DNA from: an uncultured Collinsella sp.
GTDB taxonomy: Bacteria; Actinomycetota; Coriobacteriia; Coriobacteriales; Coriobacteriaceae
Direction of reading: 5' to 3'
DNA: 25,333 nt
Assembly: GCA_900546825.1 (NCBI GenBank)
Contig: UREE01000025.1
Location: 1-25,333 of the forward strand
Under the pieces are notes generated by a model. The model made no database searches and was not told the origin of the DNA. It saw only the letters and a program-made list of their open reading frames with translations. Below are positions 6,647-14,727 of this stretch, piece after piece. Both the position numbers and the translations under genes were made by a program. Within the stretch, counting starts at the first letter, position 1; each line of letters begins with the position of its first letter.

Positions 6647-6730
6647 GGCGAAGGCCCGGCACCTATTTGCTTTCTCACTCCGGCTGCACGGCAGGGTCGT
6701 TCGAAAGTAAATAGGTGTCGGGCCTTCGCC
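6647..6730. repeat. 28-bp hairpin element containing repeat C copy 2
   Basis: Left arm 6647-6674 (starts GGCGAAGGCCCGG) and right arm 6703-6730 (ends GGGCCTTCGCC) are reverse complements over 28 nt except for two positions, both G-U pairs in a plus-strand transcript. The loop is also 28 nt. No T tract follows, so it is not a classical terminator. Confidence 0.85.
6666..6707. repeat. 42-nt direct repeat C, copy 2
   Basis: Second copy of the repeat at 6578-6619, spaced 88 bp from it. It is embedded in the 28-bp hairpin and supplies the loop plus the inner end of both arms. Confidence 0.8.
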
Positions 6731-6906
6731 TTGCATACCACCATTGGGAACCTTGGCTGATACTTTGAAAGCGATGGGGCTTTTGTTGGCAGGGCCTTGG
6801 GACCCGATTGGGAAATTTGGGACCGCCTTAAACGTTTAGCTGAATCGGGCTTTGGGTACCCTTTGTTTTGCTTTGGATTGATTCGCTGACTTTGGAGGGT
6901 TTGGTT
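6731..6906. other. G+T-rich spacer before the nitroreductase gene
   Basis: This 176-bp spacer has no plausible gene. Its plus strand is rich in G and T, a bias that continues into the first half of the nitroreductase gene. It contains a perfect 10-bp palindrome TAAACGTTTA (6829-6838), a possible operator. No convincing -10/-35 pair or riboswitch consensus was found. Confidence 0.4.
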
Positions 6907-7437
6907 ATGGGGTATTTGGATCTGGCTCGGGGTCGGTATTCTTGTCGTGAGTTTGAAGATCGGGCTGTGGAGCAGGCTGTGGTGGATGCCATTGTTGAGG
7001 CTGGGCGTATTGCTCCTTCTGCTTGTAATAATCATCCAGCCCGTGTGATGGTGCTGGATACGCCTGAGCTGTTGGAGAAGGCTGCTGCTTGTCAGCCTCG
7101 GTTTGCTCGTGATGGGTCTATCTTTGGAGCTCCGCTTGTCTTCCTTATTTGCAGCGTTACCGATGATGCTTGGGTGCGCCCGTATGACCAGATGAATTCC
7201 AGTGAAATCGATACGTCCATCGTGTGCGACCAGATGATGATGGAGGCCACCGAGCAGGGCCTGGGAACGTGCTGGGTATGCCATTTTAAGCCTGAGGTGG
7301 CACAGGAGCAGTTCAATCTGCCCAAGGGCGTCTATCCCTATCACATGCTCGTCTGTGGCTATCCCGCCGACCACATCGCCGATCCCGAGCATCGCGAGGC
7401 CCGCACTATTCCCCTCTCCAACTTCCTCCTCAAGTAG
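6907..7437 (+). CDS. Nitroreductase-family flavoprotein
   Basis: A 176-residue FMN-dependent oxidoreductase of the nitroreductase superfamily, usually reducing nitro groups, quinones or flavin-like substrates with NAD(P)H. It shows the N-terminal FMN-phosphate site ARGRYSCREF (7-16), IAPSACNNHPAR (35-46) where most members have PSAxNxQPW, and the late GLGTCWVCHF (118-127). It belongs to the short subclass. The ATG at 6907 is chosen because GGAGGG lies 8 nt upstream; an in-frame ATG at 6868 lacks one. Codon use changes inside the gene: roughly the first 75 codons rarely end in C, while the rest are C-rich like the neighbours. The physiological substrate is unknown. Confidence 0.9.
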   Translation: MGYLDLARGRYSCREFEDRAVEQAVVDAIVEAGRIAPSACNNHPARVMVLDTPELLEKAAACQPRFARDGSIFGAPLVFLICSVTDDAWVRPYDQMNSSEIDTSIVCDQMMMEATEQGLGTCWVCHFKPEVAQEQFNLPKGVYPYHMLVCGYPADHIADPEHREARTIPLSNFLLK

Positions 7438-7480
7438 TTTTTAGACATACCTTAAAATCTACCTTTTACCACGCGCCCTT

Positions 7481-7524
7481 CGCCGAGTTCTGTCCTATCG
7501 CATGCAGAGCTCGGCGTTTTGTTT
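7481..7524 (+). terminator. Intrinsic terminator after the nitroreductase gene
   Basis: CGCCGAG (7481-7487) pairs with CTCGGCG (7510-7516), an inner CTG/CAG helix extends the stem, and TTTTGTTT follows. It faces the divIVA terminator at 7545-7573. Confidence 0.88.
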
Positions 7525-7544
7525 CCCAACCCGTATACAGCCAC

Positions 7545-7573
7545 AAAAAAGGAGCCCGCAGGTGCGAGCTCCT
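7545..7573 (-). terminator. Intrinsic terminator after divIVA
   Basis: On the minus strand a 10-bp stem (7573-7564 with 7559-7550, one G-U pair) with a 4-nt loop is followed by a run of T's. It marks the downstream end of the division gene block. Confidence 0.9.
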
Positions 7574-7602
7574 CTTACGGACACTAGATTGTAGTTCTGG
7601 TG

Positions 7603-8280
7603 TTAGTCCAGGTCGTCGGCGGCAAAGTTGTCGATCGGGGCGAAGGGATCGGCCACGGGGACAACCGGATCGGCGACGGGCAGCGGCTCGGCGGCGGGAA
7701 CGGTCACCGCGGGAGAAGCGGCAGAACCGACCGGCGTGGAGGCCATGAGGTCGGCCGGGAAGGAGTTCTGGGCGTCGTCCATAAAGTGCTGGATGAGCTT
7801 GAGATACTCGGCCTTGAACTCCTCGCGGGAAGCCTTCAGACGGTCGATTTCCTCGAGCTCGGCCTGCTTCTCGGTCAGAGCCTGGCGGATAACCTCGCGG
7901 GCCTTGGCGTCAGCCTCGTTGCGGATGCGATCAGCGTTCTCGTTGGCGTCGTTGACAATTGCCTCGGCGGTCTGCTGGGCAGCGATCAGGGCAGCGGAGA
8001 TCTGACGCTCCTGAGCGGAGAAGTCGGGTGCGGGAGCGGCCACAGGAGCAGCGGGAACGGCCTGAGCGGCGGTATCCTGGGCCTGGGCAAGCTGAGCCTG
8101 CGCGTCGGCAAGCTGCTGCTCGGTGGCGGTCAGGCGACCCTTAAGATCAACGATCTTGGCAAGCATAGCGTCAACCTCGGAGGACAGCGTCTCCAAGAAG
8201 ACGTCGACCTCGGCAGGATCGTAGCCACGCTTGGCCTCAGAGAAAGTCTGAGCCTGGATGTCTGCAGGGGTAATAGCCAT
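7603..8280 (-). CDS. divIVA: DivIVA-domain cell-division / polar growth protein
   Basis: A 225-residue cytoplasmic coiled-coil protein that in relatives binds negatively curved membrane at poles and septa and recruits growth and division factors. Residues 3-40 form the DivIVA membrane-binding domain: ITPADIQAQTFSEAKRGYDPAEVDVFLE, with the family's KRGYDPxEVDxFL core. Coiled-coil-like heptads follow at about 34-70 and 88-165, split by an Ala/Pro-rich hinge (72-86). The C-terminus is Pro/Ala/Val-rich with repeated ADP motifs and looks disordered. The ATG at 8280 is preceded by AAAGGAG at 7 nt. It is the last gene of the ylm-type series. The S4-domain gene ylmH, which usually sits between yggT and divIVA in Firmicutes, is absent. 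Confidence 0.92.
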   Translation of the reverse strand: MAITPADIQAQTFSEAKRGYDPAEVDVFLETLSSEVDAMLAKIVDLKGRLTATEQQLADAQAQLAQAQDTAAQAVPAAPVAAPAPDFSAQERQISAALIAAQQTAEAIVNDANENADRIRNEADAKAREVIRQALTEKQAELEEIDRLKASREEFKAEYLKLIQHFMDDAQNSFPADLMASTPVGSAASPAVTVPAAEPLPVADPVVPVADPFAPIDNFAADDLD

Positions 8281-8341
8281 AACAAGTCTCCTTTTTCATC
8301 GCCTCGGCGCTACACGCCCGACGTAAGTTACTAAGTCAGTT

Positions 8342-8623
8342 CTATACGAGTATACCTATAAGAAGCTGCAGAATCAGCCTCTGCACCAACTGCAACGCAA
8401 TAATCGCAACGACCGGCGAAAAATCAACGCCGCCCATCGGCGGGATAAACCGACGAAAGAGGTTGAGCCACGGGCCGCAGACGCTATCGAGCACTGCAGC
8501 GATATCCTGCAGCAGGCCGCCCTGCTTCATGGGAATCCACGTCATAAAGCAATAGACCACGATGAGCGTGGAGTAGAAGTTGAACAGCGTGTTGACCAGC
8601 TGGACAATGGTGTAGATGTTGAT
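8342..8623 (-). CDS. yggT: YggT/YlmG family membrane protein with apparent non-canonical start
   Basis: A small two-helix membrane protein of the YggT (YlmG) family, linked to division and membrane organisation in other bacteria. The C-terminal half is clear: DSVCGPWLNLFRRFIPPMGGVDFSPVVAII, then a second helix. The first in-frame ATG/GTG/TTG is a GTG at 8560, which would remove the first helix and leave 72 residues. Upstream of it the frame stays open to the sepF stop and encodes a typical N-terminal helix (INIYTIVQLVNTLFNFYSTLIVVY). A GAGGAG ribosome site (8635-8630) stands 6 nt before ATC 8623 and directly abuts ATT 8629. I therefore place the start at ATC 8623 (93 residues); ATT 8629 is the alternative. 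It begins 21 nt after sepF ends and is probably co-translated. Confidence 0.75.
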   Translation of the reverse strand: MNIYTIVQLVNTLFNFYSTLIVVYCFMTWIPMKQGGLLQDIAAVLDSVCGPWLNLFRRFIPPMGGVDFSPVVAIIALQLVQRLILQLLIGILV

Positions 8624-8644
8624 GAGAATCTCCTCGTCTTGGGT

Positions 8645-9370
8645 TTACTTAAGGTAGCCGTCGGCACGAAGCTTCTTGAGGTCCGAATCCTTAACCTCGC
8701 AGCCGGCGGGCAGCACCATGAATACGCGATCGCCCACTTCTTTGACCGTGGCGCCCAGGCCACAGGCAAAGCCATAGCTAAAGTCCAGGACGCGCTTGGC
8801 GACCTCGGTGCGAACGCCAACAAAAATCAGTGCAACAGGCTGCTTGGTGCGCACACGACGGACAACCGTCTCGACGTCGTCATAGCTCTCGGGACGCAGG
8901 ACATAGGCAGGCAGCTGCGGCGTGGCGTTGATGATGTTGCTCGCATAGGCCGAGGCGTCGCTCGGCGCAGAAGCGGGCGCAGGTGCCGCGGCGCGAGCAC
9001 GGGCGCTCTCGGCATAGCTCGACGGCGTGTCGTAGGCGCCGGGACGATAGCCACCCGCGACAGTATCCTGCGAACGCGACGGCGGATTGTACGTCGTTGC
9101 ATGACGCGAGTCATCGCCGACCAGCTGTCCGGAACGCGTGTACACGGCCACCGACTCGGCCTCACCGCGGCGCGTCTGGCCCAGCAGGCCGTTGCTCGGC
9201 TCATCCTGGGTATAGAAGCCCTCGCCCGAGGCACCGCTGTAGCCGCCGCCCTGATAGCCGTCGTCGTAGCCGTCATCGTAGCCGTAGTCGTCGTCCTGGC
9301 CATAACCCTGGTCATAACCCTGCTGGCCGCCCAGGTGCATCTTATTTTTAATCTCGTCAAGGAAGCCCAT
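8645..9370 (-). CDS. sepF: SepF, FtsZ membrane anchor / Z-ring organiser
   Basis: A 241-residue SepF, which in Gram-positive bacteria tethers FtsZ to the membrane and aligns protofilaments. The N-terminal amphipathic helix (MGFLDEIKNKMHLGG) is the membrane anchor. The C-terminal SepF domain (about 152-234) contains VLRPESYDDVETVVRRVR and VARxVLDFSYGFACGLG-like segments that bind the FtsZ tail. Between them lies a linker of over 100 residues, first rich in Gly, Tyr and Asp (16-45), then in Ser, Ala and Pro. The ATG at 9370 is chosen because the amphipathic helix starts there and AGAGGAC precedes it; an in-frame start at 9421 adds a stretch foreign to the family. It lies between yggS and yggT as in the ylm cluster. 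Confidence 0.94.
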   Translation of the reverse strand: MGFLDEIKNKMHLGGQQGYDQGYGQDDDYGYDDGYDDGYQGGGYSGASGEGFYTQDEPSNGLLGQTRRGEAESVAVYTRSGQLVGDDSRHATTYNPPSRSQDTVAGGYRPGAYDTPSSYAESARARAAAPAPASAPSDASAYASNIINATPQLPAYVLRPESYDDVETVVRRVRTKQPVALIFVGVRTEVAKRVLDFSYGFACGLGATVKEVGDRVFMVLPAGCEVKDSDLKKLRADGYLK

Positions 9371-9430
9371 GGTTGTGTCCTCTCGCGGTTTAGTGCAGGC
9401 ACCCCGATAATCAGTGCGCACTTCAGAGCC

Positions 9431-10168
9431 TTATTTTACTGCAAACTCCGGGCTAAATACTACCCTGCCCAGGCGAACGAGCGTAGAGCCCTCCTCAAGG
9501 GCAGGCTCAAAGTCCTCGCTCATGCCGCAGGAAAGCTCAGGCAGGTTCAAATCGGGATGCGCCGCCTCCAGCTCATCCCTCAGCTCACGAAGCCCCGCAA
9601 AGGTGCGGCGTGCCACATCCTTATTCCCCCGGGGCGCCATAGTCATAAGCCCCTGTACGCAAATTCCCTCAAGTTCCGCAAGCTCACCCGCGGCGGCGCG
9701 AATCTCATCGGGCGAAAAGCCTCCCTTCGACTCCTCACCACTCACATTGACCTCGATGAGCACACACTGGGGGCCGGCGAGCTCGCCTGCCTCAATCTTG
9801 CGGACAGCACGGCTCGAGATCGCCTGCGCCAGATGCAGCGAACCCACCGAGTGAATCAGCTCGGCTGAGCCCAGCACCGCATTGATCTTATTGGTCTGCA
9901 GGTTGCCGATCATATCGAAGCGCACCTCGGGCAGCTCCGGATGCTCCGCCAGACCCGTGAGCTTGCGAACCAGCTCCTGCGGGCGGTTCTCGGCAAAATT
10001 GCGATACCCCGTCTGGATGGCGGCAACGGTCTCATCGACACCAACGGTCTTGGACACGGCAATGAGGCGCGCGGCGTCGTGGGGGCGGCCCGCGCGATCG
10101 AGCGCCGCATAAAAACGTTCCAGAATCTGCTCGCGGCGAGCGCGCATCAAGTCCAAATAGTTATCCAT
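9431..10168 (-). CDS. yggS: YggS/YlmE PLP homeostasis protein (PLPBP family)
   Basis: A 245-residue, single-domain PLP-binding barrel protein (COG0325) that buffers pyridoxal phosphate and affects amino-acid pools; no catalytic activity is established for the family. The PLP lysine is K40 in LIAVSKTVG. Further marks are FAENRPQEL (variant of GENRVQE), MIGNLQTNK, LIEVNVSGEESKGGF, GLMTMAP, GMSEDFEPAL, and STLVRLGRVVF for phosphate binding. The ATG at 10168 is preceded by GGAGG at 8 nt. The frame extends to 10252, but that part runs back into the phoU terminator hairpin. In many Gram-positives this gene follows ylmD directly; here the pst-phoU operon separates the two. Confidence 0.93.
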   Translation of the reverse strand: MDNYLDLMRARREQILERFYAALDRAGRPHDAARLIAVSKTVGVDETVAAIQTGYRNFAENRPQELVRKLTGLAEHPELPEVRFDMIGNLQTNKINAVLGSAELIHSVGSLHLAQAISSRAVRKIEAGELAGPQCVLIEVNVSGEESKGGFSPDEIRAAAGELAELEGICVQGLMTMAPRGNKDVARRTFAGLRELRDELEAAHPDLNLPELSCGMSEDFEPALEEGSTLVRLGRVVFSPEFAVK

Positions 10169-10210
10169 TGCCAATCGCCTCCGCTGACAGCCAAACAAGT
10201 AGTCCCATGC

Positions 10211-10250
10211 TAACGCAAGAGCGCGGCCCCGCATGTGCAAGGCCGCGCTC
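10211..10250 (-). terminator. Terminator-like hairpin after phoU
   Basis: On the minus strand a perfect 10-bp GC stem (10250-10241 with 10228-10219) is followed by TTGCGTT. The stem is very stable but the T tract is poor, so termination may be partial and allow readthrough into yggS-sepF-yggT-divIVA. Confidence 0.6.
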
Positions 10251-10287
10251 ACTTAGGTATTTACAATCTTTCGACGAACGGGGTCAC

Positions 10288-11145
10288 TTACTCCTCGTCG
10301 TCCTCGCCATCGTCCTCGTCCTCAAGATGATCGAGCAGGTAGCGAAGACCCTCGCTGACCTCGTTAGCGGGCACCTTGGCAACGTAGCGAGCGTCGACGG
10401 CGGGCCTCATGATAACACCCTCGCCCGAAGGCACGCGCATGCTCTCGAGCTCATCCTCGTCCACACGGGCGATATCGCCGGCGTTCATACGCTGACCAGT
10501 CAACAGGAAGGTCAGACGGCAAGCGGCATCGATGGAAATCGAAGCGATGCGATCGAGGTAGCGCGAAACCATGATAGCGCGGCGCAGGTCGTCATAGTTG
10601 CTGTCGTCGTCCATAAAGTCGCCCGTATCCATACGATTAAAGGTGCGGAAGAACTTCTCGTAGGCGGCGTGCACCGGCTCGTCCTCGACGGCCAAGTTGC
10701 AGATGATGGACATGTCATTGGTGACGAGCGCAGAAAGCGAAGAGCCCAGCACCTGGTAAACAGCTTCGGCCTCGGCCTCAACCGTACCGACGAGCTCCTG
10801 GGGCAGCGAGATGTCGGCCTTGACCATGTGACGCGTGGCGCGGCAGATCTGGCGAACCTTATCGGTCATGCGCTGCAGGTTAAAGTCGACGTAGATAATC
10901 GTCTGCAGCAAGCGGAAGTCGGAGGCGACCGGCGACTGCGTGGCGATCAGGTTGTAGCACACGGCCTCCAAGTTGGCGCAGCGCGCGTCAATCGAAAGCG
11001 TGCGCTTCTTGGTCTTGGTGGCGAGCTTGCGGTCGTCGGTCACATAGGCCTTAACGGCATCGTGGAGGGCCAGATCGACGGCCTCGTAGATGCTCAGCAT
11101 CTCGTGGCGGGCCTCGATGAGCTGACGGGAAAACAGTTTACGCAT
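10288..11145 (-). CDS. phoU: PhoU phosphate uptake regulator
   Basis: A cytoplasmic three-helix-bundle repeat protein that links the Pst transporter to Pho signalling and restrains uptake when phosphate is plentiful. Two PhoU repeats are visible, each with the family's metal-ligand helices: VASDFRLLQTIIYVDFNLQRMTDKVRQI in the first and DLRRAIMVSRYLDRIASISIDAACR in the second. At 285 residues it is longer than the usual 220-240. The extra C-terminal portion (about 225-285) carries MRPAVDARYVAKVP and an extremely acidic end, EDEDDGEDDEE. The ATG at 11145 follows TTGGAG. It closes the pst operon, 92 bp after pstB. Confidence 0.93.
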   Translation of the reverse strand: MRKLFSRQLIEARHEMLSIYEAVDLALHDAVKAYVTDDRKLATKTKKRTLSIDARCANLEAVCYNLIATQSPVASDFRLLQTIIYVDFNLQRMTDKVRQICRATRHMVKADISLPQELVGTVEAEAEAVYQVLGSSLSALVTNDMSIICNLAVEDEPVHAAYEKFFRTFNRMDTGDFMDDDSNYDDLRRAIMVSRYLDRIASISIDAACRLTFLLTGQRMNAGDIARVDEDELESMRVPSGEGVIMRPAVDARYVAKVPANEVSEGLRYLLDHLEDEDDGEDDEE

Positions 11146-11237
11146 GGTTCACTCCAATCAGTTGGGTGCGGTCATGCCGCCCGCACAGTGAATACGCACC
11201 GGACCAGGTCCGATCGGCTTGGGACTAGTCGCACCGA
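11146..11237 (-). other. Structured spacer between pstB and phoU
   Basis: The only long gap in the pst operon. It contains several short inverted repeats: CGGAC-CAG-GTCCG (11200-11212), a GATCGG/CCGATC pair flanking a 16-nt loop just upstream in transcription, and GTGCGG/CCGCAC. None is followed by a T tract. It may set the ratio of phoU to pstB message, but that is inference. Confidence 0.35.
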
Positions 11238-12041
<804 letters not shown>

Positions 12042-12053
12042 GGGACTCCTTAA

Positions 12054-12959
12054 CTAGCGACGCTTGCGCGACAGGAAGCGCGCAAACAGGTTGAAGGCCA
12101 GAATGATCACCATCAGCAAGAGCGCGGTGCCGTAGGCTGCGTTCATGTTGATGCCGTCGTTGGCAAGCAGGTACAGGTGAACGGTCATGGGGCGGCCGGA
12201 ATCGAGCGGCGAGATAGGTAGATTGATGGCCTGGCCCATGGTGTAGAGCACCACGGCGGTCTCGCCAATGGCACGGCCGATGGCAAGGACAATGCCCGTG
12301 GCAATACGGCCAAAGGCAGAAGGAAGCACGATCTTGGAGACAACCTGCCACTTGGTGGCGCCCAGGCCATACGCGCCCCAACGGATATAGCGCGGAACGG
12401 CGCGAATGGCCTCTTCGGTGGTGCGCATGACGATGGGAAGCATCAAGAGCGCAAGCGCCAGAGCGGCCGAGACCATCGAAAGGCCCAGACCCATAGCCTC
12501 GACAAACAAGGCGTAGCCAAACAGGCCCATAACGATGGAGGGCACCGAGGCCAAAGCGTCAGCAGCGTAGCGAATGAGCTCGACGATCTTGCCCTGCTTG
12601 GCGTACTCGGCCAGATAGACGGCTGCCAGCACAGCGATCGGCGTGCAGATAAGCATGGCGAGCGCCGTCACATAGACGGTCGAGACGATCGTGGGCCAAA
12701 TACCGCCCTCGGCGTTGACGCCCTGGGGCCAACCGAAGATAAAGTCGAGCGAGATGTGTGGCAGGCCGTTGATGACCACGTAGGCGATGATAGCGACCAG
12801 CACCAGCGTGGTGATGTATGCCGCGGCACGGAACACGCCAAGCATGATCTTGTTGGACAGGTCCTTGTTGATGCGGCCCTTCTTGCCGTGGGAAAGGGCA
12901 CGCTTGATGCGCTCGCGCGACGAGGTCGTATCGACCGTCGTGTCAACGGAATCGGACAT
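12054..12959 (-). CDS. pstA: Phosphate ABC transporter permease PstA
   Basis: One of two membrane subunits of the Pst importer. The 301-residue protein has a basic, Ser/Thr-rich cytoplasmic N-terminus (1-40) and about six membrane helices. The cytoplasmic EAA-type coupling loop reads EEAIRAVPRYIRWGAYGLGATKWQ and contacts PstB. It is followed by the RAIGETAVVLY motif shared with PstC. The ATG at 12959 lies 3 nt after the pstC stop and uses a G-rich ribosome site at the end of pstC, so translation is probably coupled. Confidence 0.95.
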   Translation of the reverse strand: MSDSVDTTVDTTSSRERIKRALSHGKKGRINKDLSNKIMLGVFRAAAYITTLVLVAIIAYVVINGLPHISLDFIFGWPQGVNAEGGIWPTIVSTVYVTALAMLICTPIAVLAAVYLAEYAKQGKIVELIRYAADALASVPSIVMGLFGYALFVEAMGLGLSMVSAALALALLMLPIVMRTTEEAIRAVPRYIRWGAYGLGATKWQVVSKIVLPSAFGRIATGIVLAIGRAIGETAVVLYTMGQAINLPISPLDSGRPMTVHLYLLANDGINMNAAYGTALLLMVIILAFNLFARFLSRKRR

Positions 12960-12962
12960 AGC

Positions 12963-13889
12963 CTACCCCCTCTTCTTCTTGGAAACCAGGCGGACGATGC
13001 CCACCAGCGTGGCGGAAATGATAAACAGGACCACGCCCATGCCGAACAGCGCCGAGCGATGCAGACCCGAGGAATAGCTCATGTCGAGCGCAATCTGGCT
13101 CGTGAGCGTCGAGATGGGGCTCGCAATGCTGTCGGGAATAACCGGGGCGTTACCCACGACCATGAGCACGGCCATGGTCTCGCCGATGGCACGGCCCATA
13201 CCCAGCACGATGGCATCCACGATACCCAGCTTGGCGGCAGGTAACACGACCTTATAGATAGTCTGCCACTTGGTGGCGCCCATGGCATACGATGCCTCGC
13301 GAATGCCCATGGGAATGGAATTGAGAGCATCGATGGTAAGCGTCGTGATGGTGGGCACGATCATAATGGCGAGCACGAACCACGCCGTCAGCGCGCCAAA
13401 ACCAAGACCGCCGGTCAGTTGTGCGATAAACGGGCGGATGATGATCATGCCAAAGAAGCCATAGATGATAGAAGGGATGCCGGCCAACAGGTCAACGGCA
13501 GGGCTGATGAGCTTGCGCACGCGCTTGCTGGCGATCTCGACCAGATACACGGCCGTGCCCACGCCTAGGGGCACACCCATGGCGAGCGCGCCGACGGTCA
13601 CCAGACCCGAGCCGGCAAGCAGCGACACGATGCCGTAGTGACCCTCAGAGGGCGCCCACGTAAAGCTAAAGAAGTCCGCCAGACCGATGTCGGTAAAGAC
13701 GGGCAGCGCCGAGTACGTGGTAAAGACAAAAATCAGGATGACGGTAACAACCGCCAAGAACGCGCAGGCAAAGAAGATCCACTGCAGCGCCTTCTCCTTG
13801 ATATAGGTGCTGCGCGATACGAGCGCCAGCTCGCGCTTCTTGGGCGCCTGACCATTCTGCTCAGTCTGGGAGTTTTCCTGTGCTTCCAT
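12963..13889 (-). CDS. pstC: Phosphate ABC transporter permease PstC
   Basis: The second membrane subunit of the Pst importer, 308 residues from the chosen start. The polar N-terminus (1-30) is followed by about six helices. The coupling loop is REASYAMGATKWQTIYKVVLP, and GRAIGETMAVLMV follows. The ATG at 13889 is preferred over an in-frame GTG at 13898 because AAGGGGA stands 9 nt before the ATG but touches the GTG. With this start the gene begins 2 nt after the pstS stop, consistent with translational coupling. Confidence 0.95.
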   Translation of the reverse strand: MEAQENSQTEQNGQAPKKRELALVSRSTYIKEKALQWIFFACAFLAVVTVILIFVFTTYSALPVFTDIGLADFFSFTWAPSEGHYGIVSLLAGSGLVTVGALAMGVPLGVGTAVYLVEIASKRVRKLISPAVDLLAGIPSIIYGFFGMIIIRPFIAQLTGGLGFGALTAWFVLAIMIVPTITTLTIDALNSIPMGIREASYAMGATKWQTIYKVVLPAAKLGIVDAIVLGMGRAIGETMAVLMVVGNAPVIPDSIASPISTLTSQIALDMSYSSGLHRSALFGMGVVLFIISATLVGIVRLVSKKKRG

Positions 13890-13890
13890 G

Positions 13891-14727
13891 CTACTCACTC
13901 CCCTTCTCGTCGTTGGTGACGGGGATAAAGCCCGCCTCGCGAATCTGCTTGTCCATCTTTTCGGACGTCACATAGTCGATGTAATCCTGCGCCTGCTGCG
14001 AAGGCGCACCCTTCACAAAGAAGTAAAGGTCGCGTGAGATGGGATAGCCGCCGCTCGCGACCGTCTTCTCGGACGCCTCAACATGATTGACCGAGACGGC
14101 CTTGACCGAGGTCTTGGCGTTGAGGCTATCGACGAAGCCCAGCGAAATGTAGCCAATGGCACCGTGCGAACGAGATACCACGTCGCGCACCTGGCCCGTG
14201 CCCGAAAGAACGGCCGAGCGGCGATCGAACGGGGTGCCGTCCATCACGATGGTGCGGAATGCTTCACGCGTGCCGGATGCCTCGTCTCGGTTGATGACCT
14301 GAATCTTCAGGTCCTCGCCACCGACCTCTTTCCAATTAGTAATCTTGCCGGCATAGATATCGCGGAGCTGCTCGGTCGAGAGGTTATCGACCGGGTTATC
14401 GTCGTTCACGATGACCGCGATACCGTCGTGGGCAATGACGATGGGAGTCAGGCCCAGATCCTGTTCGTCGGCATTGAGTCCACGGGAGGAGCTGGCGATA
14501 TCGGCCGTGCCAGCGCTGACGGCTTCGATGCCAGCGGAAGAGCCCAAACCGGAAACGAGCACGTCGATGCCAGTCTCCTCCTTAAAGCCCTCTGCCGCAA
14601 TCTCGGCGATAGGAAGGCAGGTCGTGGAGCCGGCCACGGTAATGGAAGAGGTAGAAGATCCCGAAGAACAGGCGCACAGCGTAAGCGTAAGCACAGCGGC
14701 GCTCAGGACCGATACGATCTTTCTCAT
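13891..14727 (-). CDS. pstS: Phosphate-binding lipoprotein PstS
   Basis: The extracellular phosphate receptor that feeds PstCAB. The 278-residue precursor has a lipoprotein signal: charged MRK, a hydrophobic core, and lipobox LCAC with C20 as the predicted lipidated residue, then a Ser/Gly-rich tether. Phosphate-site elements are VAGSTTCLPIAE (31-42), the GSSAGIEAV loop, ASSSRGL, and the downstream RDEASGTREAF. It is a compact member of the family, as is common in Gram-positive bacteria. Its ATG overlaps the yfiH stop as ATGA, so synthesis is likely coupled to that gene. No separate ribosome-site or promoter region exists between them. Confidence 0.96.
   Translation of the reverse strand: MRKIVSVLSAAVLTLTLCACSSGSSTSSITVAGSTTCLPIAEIAAEGFKEETGIDVLVSGLGSSAGIEAVSAGTADIASSSRGLNADEQDLGLTPIVIAHDGIAVIVNDDNPVDNLSTEQLRDIYAGKITNWKEVGGEDLKIQVINRDEASGTREAFRTIVMDGTPFDRRSAVLSGTGQVRDVVSRSHGAIGYISLGFVDSLNAKTSVKAVSVNHVEASEKTVASGGYPISRDLYFFVKGAPSQQAQDYIDYVTSEKMDKQIREAGFIPVTNDEKGSE

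Noticed and set aside
6539..6760. Short plus-strand open frame and a long minus-strand frame over the repeat region
   Set aside because: Both are translations of the direct repeats and hairpin; the products are repetitive and have no family resemblance or ribosome site.
6780..6906. T-box or other riboswitch before the nitroreductase gene
   Set aside because: GGGACCG and GGTACCC strings recall the T-box core, but the conserved AGGGTGGNACCGCG block and terminator are missing.
8342..8560. yggT as a 72-residue protein starting at GTG 8560
   Set aside because: This would lose the first membrane helix that is clearly encoded upstream in the same open frame, and no good ribosome site precedes that GTG.
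8639..9868. Plus-strand open frame of 409 codons
   Set aside because: It runs opposite sepF and the end of yggS and has the biased composition of a shadow frame.
10169..10252. N-terminal extension of yggS to 10252
   Set aside because: The added residues come from the phoU terminator hairpin, while the ATG at 10168 has GGAGG at good spacing and begins the conserved family sequence.
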